Positions 5,443 through 11,376 of a stretch of DNA of 11,376 nucleotides are shown in pieces (the first letter of the stretch is position 1; every line of letters starts with the position of its first letter). The position numbers and the translations under genes were made by a program. The notes below the pieces were generated by a model, which made no database searches, was not told where the DNA came from, and was given only the letters and a program-made list of their open reading frames with translations. Origin of the DNA: Betaproteobacteria bacterium (GTDB taxonomy: Bacteria; Pseudomonadota; Gammaproteobacteria; Burkholderiales; SG8-39); the NCBI GenBank assembly GCA_019245555.1, contig JAFARH010000440.1, forward strand, positions 1-11,376, given 5' to 3'.

Positions 5443-7592
5443 TAGGAGAAGTTAACTTCCTTTAGCGGCAGTGACCTGAGCGGGCTCCCGTTCAGCGCCG
5501 CCAATGCATTGGCCAGCGCCGGCGCGATGACCGGGGTCGCCGGCTCGCCGACACCCGTTGGCTTGGCGGTCGAGGGCACGATATGCACCTCGATCTTCGG
5601 CATCTGGTTCATGCGCACGACCGGGTAATCGTGGAAGTTGGATTGCTCGACCACACCTTCTTTAAGGGTAATGGCCCCGGCGAGCGCAGCCGAAAGTCCA
5701 TAGCCGATGCCGGACTCCATCTGCATCGCGACGATGTGCGGGTTCACCGCCACGCCGCAATCGACTGCGCAGACCACGCGATCGATGTGCACGGAATCTT
5801 TCTGTCTCGAGACCTCGACCACTTGCGCGACAACCGTGTCGAAGGACTCGTGCACTGCGATGCCGCGTGCCCTGTCCTTACCTAATGGCTTGCCCCAGCC
5901 CGCCTGCTTCGCGGCGAGATCCAGCGCAGCGAGATGCCGCGGATGCTGGGCGAGGAGCGCACGACGCAGCGCATACGGATCCTTGCCCGTCGCGCGAGCG
6001 ACCTCATCGAGGAAGCATTCGGTCGCGTAGGCGGTGTGCGTCGAGCCGACCGAGCGCCACCACTGCACGGGTACGGCGAGCTTCGGCGAATGGAGCTCGA
6101 GCAGGCGGTTGGGAACGGCGTAAGGCAAGTTCGCCGCGCCTTCGACCGATGTCGCATCGACGCCGTCCTTCACCATCATTCCCTCGAACGCGGTGCCGGT
6201 GAGGATTGACTGGCCGACGATGGTGTGGCGCCAGGCGATGAGCTCGCCCTTGTCGTCGAGTCCGGCTTCGAGCTCGTGGTAGTACATCGGGCGGTAGTAG
6301 CCCGCGCGCATGTCGTCCTCGCGGCCCCAGACCAGCTTGATCGGTCGTTGCTCGCCGTTCGCTTTCGCGATGGCGGCTGCTTCGAGCAGGTAGTCCGAGT
6401 GCGGATTCGCGCGTCGGCCGAAGCTGCCGCCGGCATAGAGCATGTTGAGCTTCACCTGCTCGGGCTTCAGGTCGACGAGCTGGGCGATCATCATCTGGTC
6501 GACGGTCTGGAACTGCTCGCCGTTCCAGATCTCGCAGCCCTCCGCGCCCAGCGCGACCACGCAGTTCATCGGCTCCATTGCGGCGTGCGCGAGGAAGGGA
6601 AACTCGTATGCCGCTTCCACCGTCTTCGCCGCGCCCTTCATCGCGGGCTCGATGTCGCCCGACTTGTGCGCCACCGTGCCCGGCATCGGGGCGAGGCGCT
6701 TGTAGTCCGCCATGATGTCTGCGGAAGAGAGGCGTAGCGCGCCGGTCTCGTCCCAGTCGGCCGTGAGCGCGTCGCGGCCCTTCTTCGCGGTCCAGTAGTC
6801 CTTCGCGAGCACCGCTACACCGTTGGTCGCTGCGGTCGAGAATTGCACCACGTTGACTACGCCGGGGATGGATTTCGTCTTGGCGGCATCGAAGCTCTTC
6901 AGCTTCGCGCCGAAGCGCGGCGGATGCAGCACGACCGCGGTGAGCATGCTCGGCAGCTTGATGTCCTGCGTGTAGATCGCGGTGCCAGTCGACTTGGCGC
7001 GCGCGTCGGTTCGCGGCTGGGTGCCCTTGCCGATATAGACGAAGTCCTTCGGGTCCTTGAGCGGCACGTCAGCGGGCACCACCTGCGTCATCGCGCCGGC
7101 GACGAGGTCGCCGAATTTCGCGCGTCGCCCGGTTTTCTTGTGCATCACCACGCCCTTCGCGATGGTGATGTCCTTCGCCGGCACCTTCCAGCGCTCGGCG
7201 GCGGAACCGACCAGCATGAAGCGCGCCGCGGCGCCCGCCTTGCGCAGCTGCTCGTAGGAGTTCGGCAGCGAGCTCGAGCCGCCCGTGCCCTGCGCCTCGC
7301 CCCAGAAAAGATTGTTGTAGCGCTTCGCGTCCGCGGGCGCGCCTTCGACTCGCATCTGCGCCCAGTCGGCATCCAGCTCTTCGGCCACGAGGGTCGGCAG
7401 TCCGGTGTACGTCCCCTGGCCCATCTCGAGGTGCTTCACGATCACCGTTACCGTGCTGTCAGCGCCGATGCGGATGAATGCATTCGGCTCCAACGGAGCT
7501 TGCGCTTGTGCGTGCACGTCGGGCAAAGCGACCGCGAGGACGAGAGCGCCGCTCGTCTTGAAGAACTCGCGTCGGCTGACGTTCTCGATCAT
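5442..7592 (-). CDS. Molybdopterin-dependent hydroxylase large subunit (isoquinoline 1-oxidoreductase/periplasmic aldehyde oxidase-like), Tat-exported
   Basis: The 716-residue product belongs to the xanthine-oxidase superfamily, IorB branch, in which a molybdenum-cytosine-dinucleotide cofactor hydroxylates N-heterocycles or oxidises aldehydes. It opens with a twin-arginine signal, SRREFFK at residues 6-12, a hydrophobic stretch and an Ala-rich cleavage region near VHAQA, which places the enzyme in the periplasm. Family motifs include [57 protein letters not shown] and, near the C-terminus, PTGVGEP with the likely catalytic base Glu683. No Cys cluster is present; the iron-sulphur part is the neighbouring subunit. 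The ATG at 7592 overlaps that subunit's TGA as ATGA. A cytochrome c subunit and the XdhC/CoxI-type maturation factor seen in some clusters are absent here. The substrate cannot be read from the sequence. Confidence 0.9.
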   Translation of the reverse strand: MIENVSRREFFKTSGALVLAVALPDVHAQAQAPLEPNAFIRIGADSTVTVIVKHLEMGQGTYTGLPTLVAEELDADWAQMRVEGAPADAKRYNNLFWGEAQGTGGSSSLPNSYEQLRKAGAAARFMLVGSAAERWKVPAKDITIAKGVVMHKKTGRRAKFGDLVAGAMTQVVPADVPLKDPKDFVYIGKGTQPRTDARAKSTGTAIYTQDIKLPSMLTAVVLHPPRFGAKLKSFDAAKTKSIPGVVNVVQFSTAATNGVAVLAKDYWTAKKGRDALTADWDETGALRLSSADIMADYKRLAPMPGTVAHKSGDIEPAMKGAAKTVEAAYEFPFLAHAAMEPMNCVVALGAEGCEIWNGEQFQTVDQMMIAQLVDLKPEQVKLNMLYAGGSFGRRANPHSDYLLEAAAIAKANGEQRPIKLVWGREDDMRAGYYRPMYYHELEAGLDDKGELIAWRHTIVGQSILTGTAFEGMMVKDGVDATSVEGAANLPYAVPNRLLELHSPKLAVPVQWWRSVGSTHTAYATECFLDEVARATGKDPYALRRALLAQHPRHLAALDLAAKQAGWGKPLGKDRARGIAVHESFDTVVAQVVEVSRQKDSVHIDRVVCAVDCGVAVNPHIVAMQMESGIGYGLSAALAGAITLKEGVVEQSNFHDYPVVRMNQMPKIEVHIVPSTAKPTGVGEPATPVIAPALANALAALNGSPLRSLPLKEVNFS

Positions 7593-8047
7593 GCGAGCTT
7601 CTTCGCGGCACGCTTGATCGCCGAGCGGATGCGGGGGTAGGTGGCGCAGCGGCAGATGTTGCCGGACATCGCGGCGTCGATCTGCGCATCGGTCGGATTC
7701 TTGTTGGCCGAGAGGAGCGCGGTTGCGCTCATCAATTGTCCCGACTGGCAGTAGCCGCATTGCGGCACGCTCTCGGCGACCCAGGCGTCCTGTAAGGCGC
7801 GCCCGACCTTGAAGGTGCCGATATGCTCGATGGTGGTGATTCGCCGCCCGACCGCAGCGGAGAGCGGCGTGATACAGCTCCGGATCGGTTTGCCGTCCAT
7901 GTGCACGGTGCAGGCGCCGCAAAGCGCCATGCCGCAGCCGAACTTGGTGCCGGTCATCTCGAGGTAATCGCGCAGCACCCAGAGGAGCGGCGTGTCGCCT
8001 TCCGCCTCGACGGTGAAGGGCTTGCCGTTGACGCTGAGCGCGATCAT
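7589..8047 (-). CDS. [2Fe-2S] small subunit of the molybdenum hydroxylase (IorA/CoxS-like)
   Basis: This 152-residue protein passes electrons from the molybdenum centre to an acceptor. The plant-type ferredoxin cluster uses C38, C43, C46 and C58 ([17 protein letters not shown] and RSC). The second cluster, in the four-helix domain, uses C97, C100, C132 and C134 (QCGYCQSGQ and [13 protein letters not shown]). All eight ligands are present and the length is typical of the two-subunit IorAB enzymes. It has no export signal, so it probably crosses the membrane folded with the Tat-bearing large subunit, as known for related enzymes. The ATG at 8047 overlaps the upstream TGA as ATGA, and its own TGA overlaps the next ATG in the same way, so the three genes should be translated in a coupled fashion. 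Confidence 0.93.
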   Translation of the reverse strand: MIALSVNGKPFTVEAEGDTPLLWVLRDYLEMTGTKFGCGMALCGACTVHMDGKPIRSCITPLSAAVGRRITTIEHIGTFKVGRALQDAWVAESVPQCGYCQSGQLMSATALLSANKNPTDAQIDAAMSGNICRCATYPRIRSAIKRAAKKLA

Positions 8048-9264
8048 GGCTCGGCGAATCTCACCGACGGATAGTCGCGGCTGTACTGCGGGCCGGCGAT
8101 GAACTGCTTTGCGTCGTATTTCCAGAACTGGCTCACGTTCTGGTAAGTGGCGACCGTGGTGTTCACGAGCTCGCCGTTCTTGCGCTCGACTTTGCGGATG
8201 TAGACGTTGAGGATCGGCTTGCCGTATTCGTCGAGGCGCAGCGGCCCCATCGGGCCATGGTCGAGCTTCACGTCGTGCAGCGCCTTCACCCACGCCGCCT
8301 TGTCTTCGAACCTTCCTTTCACCAGCTTCATCGCTTCCTCGAGCCAAAGTCCTGACGTATATGTGGCCGCGGTATAGAAGCCCGGCGTCACCTTGTACTC
8401 GCGCTTGATCGCTTCCACGAACCTCTGGTTATCGGGATCGGCGCGATCCACCGTGTACCAGCTCGCGCTATAAACGCCGATCGCCTCGTCGCCCATGTTC
8501 TTGAGGATGCCCTCATCGACGAGCGTCGGATTGCCCGTCACGATCGGCTTCAGCCCGTATTCGCGGTAAGCGCGCAGGAAGCGCAGCGGATTCGAACCGG
8601 CGAAGCCGGCGTACACGCCGTCGACGTTGGTCTTCAGCTGGCCGATGAACGAGCCGTAGTCGGTGGCGTTGAGCGGCGGCCAGAGCTTCTGGATCACCTT
8701 GCCGCCCGCGTCCTCGAAGGCCTTCTGGAAGCCGGCTGCGCCCTCGTGGCCGTAGGTGAAGTCGTCGGCGATCATCGCGAGGCGCTTCACGCCGAGCTTG
8801 GTCGCGGCGTAGTCGCCGAGCGGATACATGGCCTGCGCCGCAGTGCCGTAGGTGTGGATCACGTAGTCGCTCTTCTTCTGCTGCGCGAGATCGTTCTGCG
8901 CGGCGGACATCGGCGGCAGCAGCGGCACCTTCGCATCGAGCACGTACGAATCGAGCGCGAGCGCCTCGAACGTGGCGAGCGGACCGACGAGCACGTGGAC
9001 CTTCTCGCGCTCGACGAGCTCCTGCGCCTTGGTGCGCGCTTGCGCCGGCTGGCCGGCGGTATCGGCGAAGATGACCTCGACCTTGCGGCCGGAGAGCATG
9101 TTGTTCCGCTCCTTCAGGAAGAGATTGATGCCGTCTTCCATCTGCTTGCCGCCCGCGGCAAGCGGGCCGGTGCGCACGGTGAGGAAGCCGATGCGCAGCG
9201 CTTCTTGTGCTTGGACGCTGCTGAAGAAAAGCGCGGCGAGAATGGCGACGAACCTGACGGCCAT
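8044..9264 (-). CDS. ABC transporter solute-binding protein, branched-chain amino acid/LivK type
   Basis: The 406-residue protein is a Peripla_BP_6 (type I fold) solute-binding protein. A Sec signal peptide ([19 protein letters not shown]) with cleavage after VQA is followed by [19 protein letters not shown], the typical first strand and ligand loop, then [25 protein letters not shown] and [15 protein letters not shown]. This family binds amino acids, aromatic acids, urea and other small organics, so the LivK name does not fix the ligand. The start is certain: AAGGAGG lies five bases before the ATG. It is the first gene of a tight operon with the molybdenum hydroxylase, and no permease or ATPase gene is present in the window. 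It may feed a separate transporter, or supply the periplasmic hydroxylase with substrate. It begins 28 bases after dinB and may share that transcript. Confidence 0.9.
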   Translation of the reverse strand: MAVRFVAILAALFFSSVQAQEALRIGFLTVRTGPLAAGGKQMEDGINLFLKERNNMLSGRKVEVIFADTAGQPAQARTKAQELVEREKVHVLVGPLATFEALALDSYVLDAKVPLLPPMSAAQNDLAQQKKSDYVIHTYGTAAQAMYPLGDYAATKLGVKRLAMIADDFTYGHEGAAGFQKAFEDAGGKVIQKLWPPLNATDYGSFIGQLKTNVDGVYAGFAGSNPLRFLRAYREYGLKPIVTGNPTLVDEGILKNMGDEAIGVYSASWYTVDRADPDNQRFVEAIKREYKVTPGFYTAATYTSGLWLEEAMKLVKGRFEDKAAWVKALHDVKLDHGPMGPLRLDEYGKPILNVYIRKVERKNGELVNTTVATYQNVSQFWKYDAKQFIAGPQYSRDYPSVRFAEP

Positions 9265-9292
9265 TGAATCCTCCTTGGCCGAAATTCTAAGC

Positions 9293-10363
9293 TCAAGGGC
9301 TCGGAGGTTCAGCCACCTTCAGCGAATGGGCGCCGACGCCGAGCAGCCGCACCGCCGTTTTTTCGGCGTCCGTGCGTTCGAGAAGCATCTGCGATCGGTT
9401 GACGATGTCCGCACGAGAGTCGGTGAAGTATTCCGCCGAGTGACTGCGCGTCACGGTCTTGAAATTCTTGTAGCGCACCTTGATGGTGATGGTGCGGGCG
9501 CGCAATCCCTTTCGTTTCAACTGGTCCGAGACGTCTTCGGCCAGCGCCTGGAGCTCACGGTTCATCTCCTGCCAGTCCGTGAGGTCTTTGGCGAAGGTGG
9601 TCTCCGACGAGATCGACTTCGTCTCGCGGTTCGGCTCGACGGTGCGGTCGTCGACGCCGTGCGAGAGCTGCACGAGCCAGTCTGCAAGGCTGCCGACAGT
9701 CTTTTCCAAGAGCTCTGACGGAGCCGTTCGCACATCGACCAGCCGCTCGATGCCGATGGCGCGCAGCTTCTTCGCCGTGACCGGTCCGACGCCCCAGAGC
9801 GCTTCCACCGGCAGCTTCTGCAGGAATGACTCGACGCGCTCCGGCGCGATCACGGTCAGACCATCGGGCTTTTGCCAGCCGGAGGCGATCTTGGCGAGGA
9901 ATTTGTTCGGCGCGACGCCGGCGGAGGCGGTGAGCTGCAGCTCGTCCTTGATCGTTCGTTTGATCCTCTTCGCCACGTTCATGGCGAGCGGCTCGCCCCA
10001 GGCGTTCTGCGTTACGTCGAGATAGGCCTCGTCGAGCGACAGCGGCTCGACGAGCGGCGTCGCCGAATGCAGGATCGCCATCACCTTGCTCGAGGCTTCG
10101 CGGTACTTGGCGAAGTTCGGCGGCACGATCACGAGCTCCGGGCAAAGGCGAATAGCGCGCGACATCGGCATTGCCGAGCGCACGCCGAACGTGCGTGCCT
10201 CGTAGCTTGCGGCGGCGACCACGCCGCGCGACTCGGGCGAGCCGCCCACGGCGACCGGCTTGCCGCGCAGCTCCGGATTGTCGCGAGCCTCCACGGACGC
10301 GTAGAACGCGTCCATGTCGATATGGATGATGCGCCGGGCGACTACAGTCGCGCGGTCAGGAAT
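9293..10363 (-). CDS. dinB: DNA polymerase IV (Y family) with no canonical start codon
   Basis: DinB performs error-prone translesion synthesis. Family motifs are clear: RRIIHIDMDAFYASVEARDNP at the N-terminus, RGKPVAVGG, VVAAASYEARTFGVRSAMP, the catalytic PLSLDEAYLDVT, ASAGVAPNKFLAKIAS, the helix-hairpin-helix LWGVGPVTAKKL and the little-finger domain ending AVRLLGVGAHSL. With an ATT start at 10363 the protein has 356 residues and metal ligands D16, D111 and E112, spaced exactly like D8, D103 and E104 of E. coli. No ATG, GTG, TTG or CTG is in frame upstream of the ATG at 10315, and starting there would remove D16. Alternatives are ATC at 10330 or GTA at 10345, the latter overlapping the upstream TAG. 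The C-terminus (KVAEPPSP) lacks a clear beta-clamp-binding QLxLF-like motif. The body is intact, so function is probable but unproven. Confidence 0.88.
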   Translation of the reverse strand: MPDRATVVARRIIHIDMDAFYASVEARDNPELRGKPVAVGGSPESRGVVAAASYEARTFGVRSAMPMSRAIRLCPELVIVPPNFAKYREASSKVMAILHSATPLVEPLSLDEAYLDVTQNAWGEPLAMNVAKRIKRTIKDELQLTASAGVAPNKFLAKIASGWQKPDGLTVIAPERVESFLQKLPVEALWGVGPVTAKKLRAIGIERLVDVRTAPSELLEKTVGSLADWLVQLSHGVDDRTVEPNRETKSISSETTFAKDLTDWQEMNRELQALAEDVSDQLKRKGLRARTITIKVRYKNFKTVTRSHSAEYFTDSRADIVNRSQMLLERTDAEKTAVRLLGVGAHSLKVAEPPSP

Positions 10364-11184
10364 CTCAGGCGGCTGGCTAGCGATGAGAGCATCGTAGCGC
10401 CGAATTCCGGGCTCACCTTGACGAGCTGGAGGAACGCTTTCTTGCTGATCGCCTGCACGGTCGTGTCGGTGTCCGCGGTCGCGTCCGCGATGCGCATGGC
10501 GGTTGCATCGACCAGCGCCGCCTCGCCGAAGGCGCCGCCTGGGCCGAGGCGCTCGACGACGCGTCCGCCGATCGAAATTCTCACCTTGCCTTCGACGATC
10601 GCGTACATGCGCAGGCCCTTCTGCCCCTCCGTGACGATCTTCGCACCTTCCTGGTAGAAGATCGGCGGGTCGTCGGCGAGTCCTTCTACCAGGTGCGAGA
10701 GCACCTCGGGATCGAACGCGCGCGCTTCCTTCAGCTGCGCGTCCTCGGACAGCGCGTCCCTGCTTTTCAGCTGCGCGATCGTATTGCGCAGGCGGAGGAT
10801 CATCACGCTCATCAGCATCACGGCGAACTCGGGATGCTTGCCGAGCGCGGCCTCGAATTCCTTGTCGTCGAGCGCGATCACGCGGCACTCGGTCTTGGCC
10901 ACGGCGGCGGCGCTGCGCGGCGCGTCCGAGATCACCGCCATCTCGCCGAAGATCTCACCGGCCCGCACCCGGCCGATGGTCTTCTTGTTGCTGACGAGCG
11001 CCACGTCGCCCTTCACCAGGAGGTACATCTTCTGCCGTCGCAGCAGCGGGATCGCGCGCTCCTTCTCGCCGAAGATCGTCTCGCCTTCGCCGATGGTCGC
11101 GGGCTTGCCTGCGGATTTGAAGAATTTCAGCGCGACCGCAGGATCGTATGCGGCGTCGGTGGAGCCGGGTTCTTGCTGACTCAT
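10342..11184 (-). CDS. Tandem cyclic-nucleotide-binding domain protein
   Basis: The 280-residue protein holds two CRP-type cNMP-binding domains and nothing else recognisable. Domain 1 spans about residues 27-138, with YLLVKGDVALV and the phosphate-binding cassette IFGEMAVISDAPRSAAAVA, which keeps the key Glu81 and Arg90 and so may bind cAMP or cGMP. Domain 2 spans about 174-275, with YAIVEGKVRISI and AFGEAALVDATAMRIADATA; Glu221 and Arg231 are present but the usual Pro before Arg is missing, so binding is less certain. No helix-turn-helix, kinase, cyclase or membrane segment follows, so it is not a CRP-like transcription factor and may act through a partner. The ATG at 11184 has GGAGG four bases upstream; the adjacent ATG at 11187 is too close to it. 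It is followed by dinB in an overlapping frame and diverges from a decarboxylase gene 42 bases away. Confidence 0.85.
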   Translation of the reverse strand: MSQQEPGSTDAAYDPAVALKFFKSAGKPATIGEGETIFGEKERAIPLLRRQKMYLLVKGDVALVSNKKTIGRVRAGEIFGEMAVISDAPRSAAAVAKTECRVIALDDKEFEAALGKHPEFAVMLMSVMILRLRNTIAQLKSRDALSEDAQLKEARAFDPEVLSHLVEGLADDPPIFYQEGAKIVTEGQKGLRMYAIVEGKVRISIGGRVVERLGPGGAFGEAALVDATAMRIADATADTDTTVQAISKKAFLQLVKVSPEFGATMLSSLASRLRFLTARL

Positions 11185-11226
11185 CATGCCTCCGTGGGCG
11201 TTAACATGCCATCGGAGGAGACGACC
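11185..11226. promoter_or_regulatory. 42-base divergent region between the cyclic-nucleotide gene and the decarboxylase gene
   Basis: The two start codons are separated by only 42 bases. The ribosome sites of both genes lie here and form an inverted repeat: CCTCCG at 11189-11194 (the minus-strand site) and CGGAGG at 11213-11218 (the plus-strand site), flanking GTTAAC. There is no room for two separate promoters, so at least one must overlap a coding region. Confidence 0.5.
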
Positions 11227-11376
11227 ATGCAAGGCAAGATTGGGCTCGAAGAGCATTTCGCCATAGCCGACACGATCAGCGATTCGAAAGGTTTCCTCGC
11301 GGACAGCGTGTGGAGCGAGCTCGAGTCTCGCCTGATGGACATGCAGGAGCGGCGCATCCGCGAAATGGATGAACAC
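11227..11376 (+). CDS. Gamma-resorcylate/2,3-dihydroxybenzoate decarboxylase-like amidohydrolase (5' partial)
   Basis: The first 50 codons are present; the gene runs off the right edge. The product begins MQGKIGLEEHFAIADTISD and continues WSELESRLMDMQERRIREMDEH. This matches the opening of the Amidohydro_2 branch that non-oxidatively decarboxylates hydroxybenzoates (gamma-resorcylate, 2,3-dihydroxybenzoate, salicylate); E8 and H10 in LEEHF correspond to early metal ligands of that branch. Those enzymes are cytoplasmic and usually about 325 residues. The ATG at 11227 has an excellent ribosome site, GGAGGAG at 11214-11220. Its natural substrate cannot be set from the N-terminus, but it adds to the aromatic-catabolic setting suggested by the molybdenum hydroxylase operon. 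Confidence 0.82.
   Translation, partial: MQGKIGLEEHFAIADTISDSKGFLADSVWSELESRLMDMQERRIREMDEH

Noticed and set aside
6843..7640. 265-codon plus-strand open frame opposite the hydroxylase
   Set aside because: His/Arg/Leu-rich antisense composition typical of high-GC shadows; the minus strand has unambiguous family motifs.
7593..7922. In-frame extension upstream of the hydroxylase large subunit
   Set aside because: It is the alternate frame of the [2Fe-2S] subunit; the Tat signal right after the ATG at 7592 and the ATGA overlap fix the start there.
8048..8347. In-frame extension upstream of the [2Fe-2S] subunit
   Set aside because: Arg-rich sequence overlapping the solute-binding protein; the family begins at [11 protein letters not shown] and the ATGA overlap sets the start.
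8746..9718. Long plus-strand open frames opposite the solute-binding protein and dinB
   Set aside because: No recognisable domain, no ribosome site, and the opposite strand encodes well-conserved proteins.
10364..10888. Long in-frame N-terminal extension of dinB
   Set aside because: Strongly Arg/Gly-rich shadow of the cyclic-nucleotide gene with no domain; a functional fusion would need a frameshift and is not assumed.
1..11376. tRNA, rRNA, CRISPR array or insertion sequence
   Set aside because: Scanned by eye on both strands; no cloverleaf with a TTCRANNC arm, no regularly spaced repeats and no transposase motifs were seen.

Overview
The window is high-GC (mostly about 65% by eye) and densely packed. 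It reads like the chromosome of a proteobacterium, most likely a betaproteobacterium from soil or sediment. The reasons are a Pal lipoprotein, a DUF3014 protein, a compact ECF sigma/zinc-finger anti-sigma pair of a type seen in Neisseria and Burkholderiales relatives, and several catabolic genes. This placement is inference; there is no rRNA or tRNA to anchor it. I saw no mobile element, integrase or CRISPR array.

Layout. (1) 224-1587, plus strand: pal with a good sigma70 promoter, followed 8 bases later by a DUF3014 membrane-anchored protein. (2) 1584-4305: an amidase-signature hydrolase (minus) and an N-acyl-D-amino-acid deacylase (plus) transcribed head to head from a gap of 25 bases or less. 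Both act on C-N amide bonds and may form one small amide-catabolic unit. (3) 4289-5288, minus: a 101-residue protein of unknown function, then an ECF sigma factor and a 54-residue zinc-finger anti-sigma factor in overlapping frames. (4) 5442-9264, minus: a three-gene operon of a periplasmic ABC-type solute-binding protein, a [2Fe-2S] subunit and a Tat-exported molybdopterin hydroxylase, joined by two ATGA overlaps. (5) 9293-11184, minus: a protein with two cyclic-nucleotide-binding domains, then DNA polymerase IV (dinB). (6) 11227-end, plus: the first 50 codons of a gamma-resorcylate/2,3-dihydroxybenzoate-type decarboxylase, diverging from the cyclic-nucleotide gene.

How the genes may work together. 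The solute-binding protein and the molybdenum hydroxylase are tied by translational coupling and both appear to be exported. That suggests capture and oxidation of one organic substrate in the periplasm. The decarboxylase, amidase and D-aminoacylase fit a general catabolic setting. The sigma/anti-sigma pair and the tandem cyclic-nucleotide protein are candidate stress or redox regulators.

The strangest features are two genes whose conserved reading frames begin without any ATG, GTG or TTG: the ECF sigma factor and dinB. In both, the conserved frame runs across the stop codon of the upstream gene in the same register as the normal ATGA/GTGA overlaps found elsewhere in the window. A lower-GC patch inside the D-aminoacylase gene coincides with a segment about 8 residues shorter than in the characterised enzyme.
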